From contig CM061919.1 in the NCBI GenBank assembly GCA_031002005.1, forward strand, positions 14,641,687 through 14,705,686: 64,000 nt of DNA, read 5' to 3'. Under the pieces are notes generated by a model. The model had not been told where the DNA came from. It searched no databases and was given only the letters and a program-made list of their open reading frames with translations. Of the stretch, positions 22,181-35,374 are shown one piece after another. The stretch is from Vandiemenella viatica. Lineage: Eukaryota > Arthropoda > Insecta > Orthoptera > Morabidae. The first letter of the stretch is position 1. Each line of letters starts with the position of its first letter. The translations under genes were made by a program, and so were the position numbers.

Positions 22181-24100
22181 ATAATACAGTATTTATAAAC
22201 ACTAATTTAAACTGAAGCGGCTTTAAAAGATCACAGAAATTATTAAAGACTTAATAGAAGAATTTTGAATGAAATGAAAAAACGGAAAAAAATAAAGTTA
22301 GGTGAAAGTGGAAATGATTTTGAGCTAGTTGGAGTTGACGAAATGAGTGTCAGTAGCGTTACAACCAAAGCATTCCTCCGGTAATTTAAAAGGACAAGTT
22401 ATTTCTAATGTATTTATTAATAGAATAAATAAGTAAGTTTTATTGTATTCATATTGTGTATTAGATACCTACCATCTGCTTGTGAATGAATACAGGAATG
22501 GTAGTGAAGTCAGTCAGTATTCAGGTAATGTAGGGCAAGATATCAGCTGAAATTGCACACCATATAGTATAAACATAAAAAATAAGGTCCGTCCCACTTT
22601 TATTGGAAGTGGAAATATTTTGATCTAGCAGCTGCCAGAAATTTCGTTTGCGTGGACCGTTAGAGTGCTCTCCGCCTACTATAGCAACAGGATCAAGAAC
22701 ACTATAATCCATGGCTCCCACGGGTCACTGAAAACTAATTCATTTTGCATGAAGGGACTACAAAACAAACATTTATTGGAATGACATCAAAATCCGACCA
22801 GTAGGTTTTTCATGAATCTCGTACAACGAAAAACTTATACTAATTTGTTAAATTTCTCACCTTTCGATATAAAGACATAATGAAACATATTTTGTTTCAA
22901 CGTGGTTGCCGGGTGTAGATTAATGGGAACTCCGACAGAATCCGACCATTGGTTATTTCGTGAATTCCTTTATCCCAATTTTCATACAAAAATTTTAAAA
23001 TCGCTTAATTCCTTCTCTGTAGCGTATTAATAGTACACAAAAATATATATATTTTTTGGAAAAATATCTAAAATGAACAAACGTTTTCTGTTAAAGTTTT
23101 ATTAAATGTGTAGATATACAAATCTGAACAGTAAAGCTGTGATAAGGCAAATATTACTGTTCATGGGAAACAACTTCTACAAAATTCGCAACTATTTGTT
23201 GGTATATATCTTGTTTTAACTCCATATTATCCAGAATATTGCCATCCATGGCAGCGTAAGGATTTACATACTGGTCTCCGGTCCGAGTGCGGTTCCGGGC
23301 ATTGGTAATATTAACTGAATGCCAAACCAACTGGTAAAAAAGTCAGATTTGAAGGATTTTTTCTATCGCGATTAACAAAGCCAGTTTATCAGCCACAGAG
23401 TAGGCATTCAGATATCTCAGCTGGACCACGGTTGACAAGATGAATGTAGCAGTACTTACGATTGTCTTGCAGTTCAAATTCTTGGTTGAGAACAAAAGAA
23501 ATTGGGTGCAAAGCATTGCTCCTAGTCTTTGTTGCCAGTTTGCAGCAGCAGTTCACAGCAGATGCTAACAGATGGATCTGCAGCGCGGTATCTTTCAGTA
23601 ATTAAAGAGTTTTCTAAGGGCATTATGCTCTCGGAGTGAATGGTTTGTCTCTTCTCTCAGAATGTTCAGTTAGATAGCTTATTGTGATTTTGGTGCAAGT
23701 GATCAATTGAGGTGTAAAAATTGATAGACAGAGAAATAACATCGATAATTCGTTGAATGTATCTTGACTCAATGTTATGTGTTTGTATATTCCAAAATAG
23801 GTGACCTTCTAATTTATTTTATATATTTTCCGGATGTTTATTAGATACCTTTCCAAGATCGTGGCCGTGAACGTAATTAACGTAATCTGATGCCGGAACC
23901 TAATAATGTTCATGTGATGTATTACGAGCAGGTAGATCGACGAGTGAACCGGTGTATTGCAATCACCTTGATAGCCATATTGCTCGGCCGCTGTTAATAG
24001 GTAATAAAACAACACCGAATTGTTATTGACCTTAATACAACGTTGATGGATTTATTTATCACACTTCCGCTTGTGTTTCACGAGTGCTTCATGTTACTTT
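22181..24100. other. No recognised gene
   Basis: AT-rich sequence. No coherent open frame, terminal repeat or tRNA-like box was recognised. Confidence 0.35.
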
Positions 24101-24104
24101 GTGA

Positions 24105-24640
24105 GTCAACATTAGTGTAGGCAATCGCGGACGTTAACCTTGAACAGAACCCGGAAGGCCAATAAAATTTTTCTGTGGTAACACAAACCGCAGACATCGC
24201 TTGGCTGATCAAGCACAAACAACAAGAGGACTTTTAAAATTTCGCTATCACTTTTCAGCACCATAAAGCCAGAAATTAACAAAAATATGTTAACCTCCAC
24301 AAGAATAATTCTTATAAGAATATGGTAAGATGATACATCACACGGCATACAAAACATTTCTCAAACCAATTTCTTACCTCAATCGGCATACAGCAGGGTT
24401 TTAGCAGTTCTTTTAATTTGATATGAGATTTCTTTCTCATAGAAATTCTGCTATTTATTTCTTCTGATTATCATTCATTCCCAGTAACTAAACTGCCTAT
24501 TTTACCTGTTCCATTTACATAGCTTAAAAAACTTTCATCATATTCTGCAATTGTTCTTCCGGCTCTGTCAACATCGATCTGTCATCGACACAATATTTTG
24601 TGTTTAGTTTTTCTCTAACAAGCGCTTTATTTTTAGACAT
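24105..24640 (-). pseudogene. LINE relic, heavily decayed
   Basis: On the minus strand, shifting frames give DRSMLTEPEEQLQNMMKVF (after the RT catalytic box in relatives) and then EINSRISMRKKSHIKLKELL. CMPIEVRNWFEKCFVCRVMY follows, the position of RTRLIKCYVWSVLLYG in live elements. Stops and frameshifts are frequent. The order matches other LINEs in the window. Confidence 0.5.
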
Positions 24641-24727
24641 TATGCGTCAGTTTTACAGCATATAGTGTAAATTATCGCACTCGGCAGCAACGTTGCAGCT
24701 CCTTTTATCATTGTTTCTTTCTTCCTT

Positions 24728-24868
24728 CTGGCTTTACGACTCGTCGACATCAAGGCCATTACAAGGACAGGGGAATCGGGGACAAGGAATTCAGCCATGG
24801 CCCTTTGAAAAGAAGTCCAGAATCTGGATGGCGGGACAGGAATTTGAAATCCCGCCCTCCCGACCAGC
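24728..24868 (-). repeat. SINE-A, 3' part
   Basis: CTTTACGACTCGTCGACATC, AATTCAGCCATGGCCCTTTG and CCAGAATCTGGATGGC are the complement of the SINE-A tail and body. The tRNA head is reduced to GAAATCCCGCCCTCC. Confidence 0.7.
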
Positions 24869-26160
24869 AGGCCCACGCCTGGTCGTCCATTCTCATCTCT
24901 TCTGTTTTCTCCTATTCAACTCTAATTACAACTATGTACAACTCATTTATAAGTCCTCTAAAATTCCAATATATACAAATATATCCCGAACCTTCATCAA
25001 CACGCTTGTCGAACGTTGCCAAATGATGAATCAGTATCTTGTGTATTAACAAGTAACAATAAATAACAAAATGTACAACGCCATCTCTTATTAACTTCAA
25101 AAACAAATTTCACTTTATGTGTCTCACGTTACAGTTTCGATATGTTTTAAGTACAGTAATTAAAACGCATTATAGGAAATTTACTATTCAAGCTACCAAG
25201 TTTTCTGTACTAGATGTGAGGCCAATAGATATTTTACGTAAAGTAAGACAACGTACGGTATATGTTTGGCTTGGCCTTAGTGACAGAGTTCCATACCAGA
25301 TGCACTGTCCGTCTCTGTCGTATGCGTACAATCTAAAGTCGAATAACATCCACGGTGCATACAACGTCACGGTAACAAATCAAAACTCTGCCAGCAGAAT
25401 TGTGAGTTCTAAGGACCACAAAAATTGCGACCAACATCGGGAGTCAAATACAAACTCATCCATGCCTGTACTGAGTCACCGCACAGTTCATGAAGGGTGT
25501 AAAATATGCACACATAAATCCATACAGCTGATTTTGTACCTTTACGAATGAGATAATTATACCTATATATATATATATATGTGCTTTTACTTCGAAGAAA
25601 GTCACTTGCACCGGATGCGGATCAAGAACAAAATATGAAAATAAGTCGGATGAATTCACAATGTGATTAAAGTACGGAAAAAATATTTTCCGCATGATTA
25701 TAATTTTTAATGTGGTAATGTGTGTTGAATAACAACAATACCAAAGAGAAAATATTAATAGATGAATGATATATATCATTATTGATGTATATAATACGGT
25801 GTTTTAAATGCCGTAACAAAATTTAATCTGTCTTCATACGTATAAAGACAATCAACCAAAGAGACGCGTAAGCTACATAAAATTGTCATCTTACTCATCG
25901 CATGAGAACCTGATAATACCTTCGCAAGAAATATTCATTGTTAAAAGCTGCTACTAATTATTACTAACATCTGTGGTGGAATGTTGCGGGTTAGCCAGAA
26001 TTTCGCCTGTTTGATGGGGTAAACTACTTGAAAAAAAAAAAATTGTTCGCATGCCGCGTTCAAGATTTAACCCCGTACTTGCTGTGCCCTCCTGTGGCCA
26101 CCATAGATTCTCATTAACGCAGTCGGTGATACTGAGTGGTGAGAGTCGCCGCGATTCTCA

Positions 26161-26243
26161 AAGCATATTCCTCTATAGACCGAGCGTGGTGTGTCATTAG
26201 TAGGACTCGGATCCTTATTACCAAAAAATAGAGGAATATGCTT
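26161..26243. repeat. Inverted repeat enclosing a SINE-A head remnant
   Basis: AAGCATATTCCTCTAT (26161-26176) and its exact complement (26228-26243) flank 51 bases. The enclosed ACCGAGCGTGGTG is the first 13 bases of SINE-A. Confidence 0.75.
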
Positions 26244-26340
26244 GAAAATAAGACCTTAAAAACGGGTTAATATGACCTAAAAATAACAAATTATGACCAA
26301 ACATTTAAATTTATTATACATCAAAACATGCTCAATTGTA

Positions 26341-26343
<3 letters not shown>

Positions 26344-26389
<46 letters not shown>

Positions 26390-26600
26390 TAGCTGTTTCA
26401 CTTTCATGTAAACAGAATAATTTATTTACGTGCACTCACTGCACCATAGAGAAATTAAATTTTAAACAGCTTTGTTAAAGTCACTTTAATTTCACATAAT
26501 TTACAGGAATGAACCCTTTCCTCTGTACTGAAATAATCCTCTTCAAATTACCTTCGTAACTCCGTGACTTCGCACTTTCAGAAAATTTTGTTTTCGGCAT
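26344..26600 (-). pseudogene. Poly(A) retrocopy of a BED/hAT-like 5' coding piece
   Basis: On the minus strand an ATG at 26600 opens MPKTKFSESAKSRSYEG. After one frameshift this continues as DYFSTEERVHSCKLCEIKV and stops at 26455-26457. The pattern MPKxxxSxxAKxRxY...FxTxxxxxxCKLC resembles the N terminus of BED-type zinc-finger proteins related to hAT transposases. An AATAAA (26421-26426) and 43 consecutive A (26344-26386) follow. The tail and signal suggest reverse transcription of a polyadenylated RNA. I could not find a target-site duplication. Confidence 0.5.
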
Positions 26601-26779
26601 GACCGTACTCACTGATACACTGTAGATTTAACATTGAAGATTATTTTCAAAGGTATTGGCGACAGTGCGACAGTGCGACATTGATCGACGCGGCTTGACA
26701 CAAGCATGCTGCTGCTTCACTGTCAAGATTAAAAGGCGGGCGGAACATTAACGTTTAGAGAGTGGCAAATAACAATAAC

Positions 26780-29700
26780 ACATAGCTTTAATTCTTCACT
26801 GGTGAATTCTGACCAGTGACAGTGTTTAGTTTCTGTATTAACATGATTTTGCAAACAATTATTACTTTAAAACATTTCGCTTTTTAACTCATTTTCTGTG
26901 ACACATGTTGTTTAAATACAACTCAAATGTGCCGTCTCTGTGTTTCACTCGCAGGGATAAGGCAGAATCAAAATTATTTCATATCATTTTCGTTTACGAA
27001 GCACCTTTCTCGGGAGTACGGAATTTCTACTTGGGTGTAATCGTCGGTTATAATTTTTCTTCCTAAAAAACAAAATGCATACATATTCTTCTGAACATAT
27101 TTTTCTATACCGTTTGCTATTAATGGCGTCTACAATTCATGATTTTTATGTTGCTTCGTCATAAATTTATTCAAAATTTGTTGTTGAAAGCAGTTATTAT
27201 TTAGACCATATTAATTCTGCAAACCCCCTTACAATTACAGCTCATATTGGAAAATCTTAAGGTTAAAATTTCCTTATTAGTTGCACATACTTTATTTATG
27301 TTTTATTTTTATCATATCAAAGTATCATTGTATATCTTAATTTCTCTTTCACTGTTCTTCAACAGTGTCTTTACTCTTTTATTTAGAATCTCGTTATCAT
27401 AGACTGTGCCCTTACATATTTTGCTTTTCTTTGATTCATCATCTAGTGTTACATACAAAGGCTTTTGTGGTCAAACGTGGTCGGAAATCTATGTAGCCCA
27501 AAGTTTTAAGGTTGTTAATTGTTCGTTCAATAGATTTTCCTAGAAACACACTACTATGATGGAACGACATTTTTCGTAATTAAATGCACAAACGTTGTCA
27601 ACAAGGAGTAAATTATTTCTGCTTTCGCTTATTATTATTAAAAATGGGACAAAATCTATGCCCTATTTTGAGGGTTAAAATTATTTTCTTGCATACCTTT
27701 TTTGTAGTTAATGTGTATTTTTAATTTAAATTATATTAACTCAAATACTATTATCCTTTTCCAGCCACTAACTCCCCAATCTAAATTTCAAAATTTTGTA
27801 ACTCCGTCGTGCCTGAACTAAAATGCTATTTTACAATCATTGTTTTCTCTTCCTTCCCATATAATTTTTCCATTTTTCGTCCAACATTCACAGGACTTCG
27901 TTGCAAATCTACGTCTCGTATAAACGCAGCAACATCTTTATGCACTACTTTCCAGCGACTCTTAGTATTATCATTTATGGCATCGGTTATGGGTTATATT
28001 TACGACTGTAGGAAAATCTAATTGTCCTCATTTATAATCCCTCGGAAATAAGTATTTAACACCCTCAACGTACGTCCCATATTTTCTTATCCTGCTTAAC
28101 CGAGGGCCAGATCAAGCTCTGATCTACTAGTTTATTTGAACGGCTGGGTTGATGAATAGGTACGTTTGAGGTTTAATATTTCACGTACAAGATAGAACCA
28201 ACAAAATCTTCAATTAGAAATAAATGCTTCCTGTTTTATGGGCACACGAGAATGACCTTTTACCATATGTTTAAGAAGATCTGTAATTCCGAAGAATGAA
28301 AGATGATAAAGATTGTCACGGCAATTCGAGAATTATCTGGGTCCGATTGGTATCCTGAGAATTAAAAAAAATAAAAAAGATTAATTAGTTTGGTGGTTAC
28401 TAGCTATCACGGTTCAGAAGTGCATCGATAACCCAGTTTCTCCATCTCTTTGAAACTAGAACGAAAGAAGACACTGATAGGCTCAAGAAATACGAGCAGA
28501 AGGAAAAATCTGAAATACGAATAAAATCTAGTCATCACCAATTATACGAAAAGGAAGTTAACTAACGATAAAAATATGAAGGAAGAAGAGAACATTAAAA
28601 AGACAACTGAAAGACTTTCCATAAAACTAGTCACACCATTGTTGTTGATCTAAATGAATAAGTTCTTCTGGAATCATTAAGAAAATAATTGCATTATAGG
28701 TAAAAAATTACATTATGTTCAAATGAAATTAATCAGTTGTAAATTAAAACTAGGATATTTGAACGGTAGTATGGTTCCAAATCCGCCGTATGCTAATTAT
28801 GTTTTACTAACGGAGTTTGATTGATGGTAGGGACGTATGTTAATGGGAGTGACGTTGTCAGCAGCTGAGTGCTTTACGGTACCACCTGTCGTCCTTGAAG
28901 GTCCCTGCGTCCACGGGACGCTTCCGGCGTGTCCTTGTTTCGCAACAGACAACCAGAGTGATTGAGCGATACGGAGCTAAGCACTTCTTGGAACGCTCCG
29001 TGGTACCCTGAGCCTTCTGGAATCACGACATCCACAGAAATGAGGATTGGTTGAAGAGGAGGAGATGCTATTTACTTCTTAGATAAAAAAAGATTATAAT
29101 CAATTTGATGAAACAGCAACTGCTGAAAAAAACATTAATTCTGTAATTTTTTAATTGTGATGAAGAGATGTATGCCGAGAACAACATTGCCTTGTTTTGA
29201 ATAATGTCATTCCATAGGCGCATGTGGTACTTTCTTCACAGAGGAAGAGATAATTTTAAAAAAAAGTTTATCTACGTATCATTTGGGTAATTAACCTAGG
29301 GACACATAAAAGAAGTATATATTAAACCTACGTATACATGCGGTGGCAGTACGCTGCATATACTCCCTCCCTGTTGAACGCATCAGTCTCAACGCCGGGA
29401 ATAGATATAACACCTACGACCATTAAAGACCATAGTCCATTGGGTACAGAATGATGACATTCTCTGGCTTCTTTATTCAATGTTCTTTTTCAACCAATAA
29501 AATCTGGTCTACGTATTCCTGAAATTTTTTAATCCAAAATAAAAACGTTTGAACCCGAAATCCCTTTTTTCTTTGGTAAGCGACTTTCTTTCTGAGGTTT
29601 GGTAACTCAGAAGGACATAGATAATTGTATTTTCCTATAGATTAAGAAGAGGTAGGTGAAAAAGTTCTTACAATCATTGATGTGCACTTAGCAACAGTGT

Positions 29701-30180
29701 TCGAAAGTATAATCAAATTTAGTAATTGACGTCACTTTAAACTGACTGTTATATTGGGCCTCTAAGTAACTTTGTTTGTAATTCTAAGAATTTTTTGTAA
29801 TGCTCCACACATCCGAAACTATAATTCTATAGAACAACAGAATATGAACTGACGAATATGAAATTTAGTTACTAGGTGTTGTCAGTAATTTCTCCTGCTC
29901 TCATCAACCTCTATTAGTACGGAAAAAACATTAACAGCGCTTTTTGATTATAAGAACCACACCGTCAAACTGAATGTAGAACGTAGAAGGGAAGAAAGGA
30001 GTTTGACCACAAAGTAATACTTGATTTCAGGACTAAGAGAGCGGAAAGCTTTTATTTGTTGGTAAGGAAGTGAGTTATCAAGCGAGATGCTGAGTTTCCC
30101 ACCTCAAACGATGAGGAAAATTAAAACTGCTCATAAACTATTATTAGCATCATAACAATCAGTAACTATTACATTACATA
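26780..30180. other. No recognised gene
   Basis: AT-rich with only short open frames. A GC-richer patch at 28850-29060 has no recognisable identity. A short block with a good acceptor and GTAAGG donor at about 30025-30055 is too small to call. Confidence 0.35.
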
Positions 30181-30189
30181 AACTGAGAA

Positions 30190-30415
30190 AGCGGCCTGAT
30201 GGCTCAGTGGTTAAATCTTCTGACTGGAGATTGAAAGGTCGACTGTTAAAGTCCCTGACTCAGCTGGGATTTTGGATTTTCGCAGGCCCTTAACCCAAAC
30301 TTCACCTCTGGCACAGCTAGTTGTCTAACGTGACGTACGCCACAACGCTTCCGTGGTTCGGATACTCGTACCACGACAAACTGTAGGTTCCCTCTAGAGC
30401 AAACACAGCTAATTC
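30190..30415 (+). repeat. SINE-B, tRNA-derived
   Basis: The head GCCTGATGGCTCAGTGGTTA has the form of a tRNA box A region. A degraded box B follows and then a conserved 3' block CGCTTCCGTGGTTCGGATAC...GACAAACTGTAGGTTCCC. The same 3' block is at 52680-52740 and, inverted, at 56640-56700. Confidence 0.75.
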
Positions 30416-31457
30416 AAGCCAAAACCCAGTGGATAAACAAGAAAGCTGAGCAAGAGTTCCAGTAGACCTTTTGTTTTCATGACGCAAATTGTGTATTCGG
30501 CTCGCAGAAAATGAAAGTGCTACATCGTAAACGAAACGACTGATGCAAAAATTCCAGTTTAGAACTGGTTTATCTTTTCGGAATTAGGTTTGTTGCATTG
30601 CTGTGATTAGCAGAGATATCATATAGCTTTTTTGTAGACTTATTCGTTGTTAATTTTGATGATCGTAACTTAACAGACAGAACTGTATATAATAGTGTAG
30701 CAACAATATCGTCCGACAGACACAATTCGGTTCGTTTCCTGCCACACAAGAATTTCGGGATTTTTGCTTAATACTTAGTGCTTGGCGCAAAGGAACCAAT
30801 TTTATTCACTAATTGTGCTACTAAGAAATTACTTGTTTGTTTTTAGGCTTCCGTAGCAGGCGGGAAACGGAGCCTTATTTCTGTGGCTAAGCTGTCTGAC
30901 CGTTTGTTCTTTGAAGCGGAATATGTTGTTGACTTCGGATTTGCAGATATTATGTTCTGCGATGTCTAAAACCAAACGTCATGATTGAATTTTGTAAAAT
31001 TTTGCTCCAGGGAAGTCTTATAGAAGTAAAGTGTGTCTTTTTCTTATCAATCCCAGAGTGTGGAATCGGGCTACAGAGATCTATCAGGAGGGAGAGTAAA
31101 ACATTTAATTAACTTTTATTTCGCTGCAAAATAAAACTATGAGCAGCCATCAATGTTATTTTTTTTCTATTTCTTTTTTAATTGCTATCAACTATAAGTT
31201 TGTCTCCAATGTCAAAGTTTCAGAAACAAATACCAGAACTACTTACATCTAAAAGAGTTTGCGAGTAAAAGTTTTTATGCTGTTACTTTGCTAAGTTTTA
31301 TACTATTAAATTGAAAATGATTTTAATTGATGTTGCTTTGCTTCCTAATGTATGGTATGAGTAATAAAATAGTAAAATTTATCAGGACTGAACTATTGCG
31401 CTACAAGTACGACCGTCAACGCGTTGAAGGGCTTGGCTTGAGTTGGTTCATCTAGAA

Positions 31458-31848
31458 CAGGGGTGGCCAAACCAAATGATCTTGCGGGCCACTTTGGAAA
31501 TGCGTCATAACTCCGCGGGCCGCATATGAAATTATATATCCCCATATTAGATATAGACCCACTATAGACATTTTTTGAAGTGAAAAATTGAATCATAATG
31601 AGTTATTATTATTGTGTTTCGTATTATTCTTACACGTAGACATAGGTAATAGAATATTATAGTACTCATAATTTCCTCAGATAATTTTTGAATATATGGA
31701 TGCACAAATAATGTAGTTTTTTAATACATTGGTTTTCACTACTTTGGCCATTATAAAATAAATATATTTTGTAAAAGTGTGATGAATCTCGCGAGCCTGA
31801 AAAATGTTCAAGGCGGGCCGCATGCGGCCCGCGGGTTGGCTACCCTTG
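31458..31848. mobile_element. Non-autonomous hAT-type element
   Basis: A 391-bp element starts CAGGGGTGGCCAAACC and ends GGTTGGCTACCCTTG, imperfect inverted ends typical of hAT. It is flanked by 8-bp duplications ATCTAGAA (31450-31457) and ATCTAGAG (31849-31856), 7 of 8 identical. Subterminal GCGGGCC runs are also hAT-like. It has no transposase. A relative lies at 53222. Confidence 0.85.
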
Positions 31849-31859
31849 ATCTAGAGTTT

Positions 31860-33830
31860 CTTATGGACAAACAGAAAAGTTAGAAGGTTATTTCGTACAG
31901 TTTCGCGATATAAATCATAGAACTGGTACGTACTTCCAGATTCCATTAAAATTGTACTTATTATTTATCTTCCATTGAATGATTTGGTTTTTGCTGGTAA
32001 GTTCATAGGTTGTATCTTAATTAACTTTCTTTATTATCTACAGAAATATTTATTAGTTACTCACATATATTTAAATTTTTTCCTCAAAGTAAAAATTAAG
32101 TTAAAGTTACAGAATAATAAGAATTGCGTAGAATCTTGAGCGATACATGTTATTTTAATTTTGTCTTAGTAATTACTTCAGATTCAAGCCGGTCGTTTCT
32201 TTAACTGCTTTAGTGTAATAATAACAATAAAGTTAGTGACTGGGTGTCAATAGGAAATAACGAAAACCAGAATAAACACTGCCAGCAATAAGCTCTTGAA
32301 CTCAGAAAAGAAATGCTTTAAGTATTTTTTTTAATCCTGCCTTTAGTTGAGATAGAATATTTCCTTAGCTTAACTTGCAAACTTTTCTTTATATACGAAA
32401 CATATCTTCTAGGCTATCTCCAAAATGTAAAAATCTTACAAAAATCTCCTTAAACCAACACATAATTCACTTTTTTTTCACTTTCCTTGTTAGAAAACGC
32501 TAGAAGTTATGAGAAGAAAATCACACAACGAAAAGTTCACACACTAAGTCTCGAGGAAATAGGACTAACACGATTGTTGATCAGCAAGAGTTTGGTCTAG
32601 TTCTAGTTATCGCTGGTAGTTGAAAATTCCTCCTTGGCACCGACAAACGTCGAACTTGAATCCGCATGTAAATGTCTTCGAATAATATCATCAGTACGTG
32701 ACATACCTAGGAGATGGCAAGGATAAGTTTGAAAGTTCAGCATTTGTTAAAGAGGGCCGGAAACTTACGTATAAATGCTATGAAATCATGTTTAGGATAC
32801 ATCGTGAATGTGGTGAGATTATATGGAGCCTGCATTATGAGTATCAAGTCAGGGTTGGATAATGGATATCTAGTAGTGCTTGTGGAAATTACTGCAGAAT
32901 ACAGCCGGAAACTGATAAAGTAGCTGACTTGAGAATCATTCAATAACACGATGTAGGTAAGGAGAGTCGTGGGTATGCTTAAAGCAAAGTTTACATCAGT
33001 GATGTGTACTGGATAAATAGCGGATGATGAGTTACAACTAGTATGTACAGAAGAAGAGAACTCAATGGCCATTAGTTCTGACGTAAGGAATAAGGGTGAG
33101 GGGTAGTTTTCGTTCATACATAAGGGAGATTTACGTTGATAGATGGCGACAACTACATTCGACCCCTCGAATAAACGCTTCAGATCTAACAAATCGGGTT
33201 GTAACTGCGGTGCCCATCCCCCCTTTTCCATCTGTAGTGTGGACTACAGGATCTCGATAAACCACGTGACACGCCCACGCTGTTACTAGTTCACTACGCC
33301 CCCGCCCCCCCGCGAAATTGAGACTCTTGAGAGGTACCAGACGTAGTGCCGGAAATCTATCCTCTGCGCACGTTCCCCATGGCCCGGCGGAGCGAGTGAC
33401 AAACAGATTTTACATCAACATCACTACTGGCTTTATTTCTACCAGGAGACCACGTGCGATATTAATCTCATGTCTTTGAACTAGATTACTCTCAAGAAAC
33501 AGACTTTCCTTAGTGATATTATCTTCAGAATTCTTATCCTTAATGAAATAGAGATCTTTACAAACTTTAACATACCAATTTCAGGTCCAATTTCACGGTT
33601 GAAGTTAGATATATTTGAATAAACGGGATAATTGAATTTATTTCCTTTATTCTTATTTCTAGAAACCTAAGCCATTTATACAAATTGGATTCATATTGCA
33701 GATTATTATTTACAAAAGTTTATTTCAAACTTTGTTTGTCAAACAACACTGCATTGCATTAAATTCTCTAACATATCTCTACAGAAACACAACTAATCTC
33801 AGTTTTTCATGACGTGATGTAAGTTACTGA
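31860..33830. other. No recognised gene
   Basis: Mostly AT-rich. A GC-rich patch at 33230-33380 and a 164-codon minus-strand open frame (32737-33231) have no recognisable domain. Confidence 0.35.
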
Positions 33831-33839
33831 ATCCCAGTT

Positions 33840-34790
33840 AGATTATTTTATTAGGGGTCAGCACTGAACCATGAAATGAAGATTCTGAAATACGATCTGT
33901 ATCAATAGACTTGTGGGTGGATACCCTAACTGGTTGGTCGCAACATGTTGTTATTGACGGCAAATCATCTGTCAATCTAGGTGTTACAAGGGGCGTCTCT
34001 CAATAGTACGTAGTAGTGCCTCTTATTATTTTTTTATAAAATAATGTTGGAGATAAAGTGAATAACCGTTAAAGATAGTTTGCTGCTGATGCGAATGCAT
34101 ATGGAGTAGAAAAAAGTTCTGCCTTTTTTTAAAAAATTCATTGCGATCATGATTTCTGCATGGTGCGATAAATGGCGGCTTAAATCATATTGCAAAATGT
34201 GCGTTTTCAGCTGATAAGGAATAAAAATAATCCCTACATGTATTAATATAAAGAAAGATGTAGAAATCCTACAGAGTTTGACTCCCATAGTAATTGGGTG
34301 CAACAGTACGAAGACACATGAAGTGGAATTAGCATTAGTTCAGTTACAGGAAAATTTACATTTCCAGTCACTGGTTGAATTTAGAAATATTTTTACGCTC
34401 AAACAAAGGTGATAGCTTAAAAAACTGGTGCCTTTTCATCTGAAGTAGTGTTGTGCTTTACGCTATCCACATAGCAAGGGATTAATTTCTAGTATCGAGA
34501 AAGTGCTGAGAAGAATCGCTCCTTTGTGACCGCTTGCCTATATCCCTTACGGAAATATCACCGACTAGTGTTAGCGTTTGTTGGGATTGTCTGTTTAACT
34601 GACGTCATAGTTCCTGAATTGTTTTACAAGCAAATATACCAACACCAATTACAATTTTTGACTCCGAATAAATACTTAGTACATGACGGTATCTGTGTCA
34701 TAACCACGGGAGAGAAAAAATTAGGAAAATATGGTACAGTACCTCACAGGTGCTTATATGCATTCCTTCTTTCATCGTGGCGTTGAGGAC
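33840..34790 (+). pseudogene. Jockey/CR1-like reverse transcriptase relic
   Basis: From about 33930 the plus strand reads TGWSQHVVIDGKSSVNLGVTRGVSQ in part, the counterpart of xRxQxVxIDGxxSxxxxVxxGVPQGSVLGP. VPLIIFL follows, then FAADANAY near 34080-34105, a decayed FADDxxxY catalytic box. ISAWCDKWRLK corresponds to the usual LxxWCxxWxMxLN. Farther on, SSIEKVLRRIAPL (about 34490-34530) parallels the C-terminal LExVQRRxTxLI. Stops and shifts make it non-functional. It is a different lineage from the element at 13100. Confidence 0.6.
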
Positions 34791-34924
34791 TGGTACGCAC
34801 AGAGAATTTGAGGTTCAAAGCTGAAGTGCAGTGCTACCTTTACCAATCACAGATTTACGAATGGTGGAATATAGGTATATAAGTTTCTCAAATGACGTAT
34901 CGCTTTTTTAAATATTCTGGAAGA

Positions 34925-35102
34925 ACTTTTTTTTGGGTGGACGATCCAGAAAATTATACACTTGGGAGAGGACTGGGGCAACGGAATAGAAAGAATTTTG
35001 TCATGACTTTTCAAAGGAACCATCCCACCATTGAGCTGCAGTGACATCATAAAAATATACACAGCCGGACAGGGCACTGAAACAGTATGCCTCCGAAGGT
35101 GA
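34925..35102 (-). repeat. SINE-A, diverged
   Basis: The plus strand carries AGGACTGGGGCAACGGAAT, GACTTTTCAAAGGAACCATCC and ATGCCTCCGAAGGTGAG, matching the complement of the SINE-A body and head (compare 1780-1930). It ends about 180 bp upstream of the TATA box of the first cuticle gene. Confidence 0.55.
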
Positions 35103-35285
35103 GGTCCAGTGATAAACAGCAGACACGTCAGCTCAGAACGGAGTGTTCTTCACACCGGACGCGTTCGCTCGTGGTCCGATCGAGCAGGCTCGCTGGAATG
35201 TGGAGGAGCAGCCGCGCATCTCAATGTGGGTGCGTCTGCTTTCTCGAGCACAGCTGGAGAGTCTGGAAGTCTGCCACGGGCCGTG

Positions 35286-35323
35286 CTATAAAGAGTGGAC
35301 AGTCGCCTGGAGGGCATCAATCA
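35286..35323 (+). promoter_or_regulatory. Core promoter of first cuticle-protein gene
   Basis: CTATAAAG at 35286-35293, with TCAATCAGC at 35317-35325 as the likely initiator, gives about 30 bases between TATA and start. The start codon follows about 40 bases later. Confidence 0.7.
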
Positions 35324-35362
35324 GCTCCTGCAGCGCCTCCAGCCATCAACACTCCAGCCACC

Positions 35363-35374
35363 ATGTTCAAGCTG
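35363..35374 (+). CDS. Cuticle-protein gene 1, coding exon 1
   Basis: ATG TTC AAG CTG (MFKL) in the context CCACCATG, followed at once by the donor GTGAGT. The exon ends in phase 0 and joins 39459 across a 4084-bp intron. Splitting the signal peptide after four residues is the common layout of insect cuticle-protein genes. The 25-bp block 35358-35382 is identical to 51941-51965 at the second gene, which supports this tiny exon strongly. Confidence 0.85.

Noticed and set aside
25117..25551. 144-codon plus-strand open frame, the longest outside repeats and cuticle exons
   Set aside because: No recognisable domain, signal peptide or splice context, and low-GC neighbourhood; I cannot tell it from a chance frame.
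25563..25580. TA microsatellites here and at about 42903 and 56525
   Set aside because: Ordinary short simple repeats.
32737..33231. 164-codon minus-strand open frame
   Set aside because: No family resemblance. The sequence is unusually free of stops but has no start context or neighbouring exon to support it.
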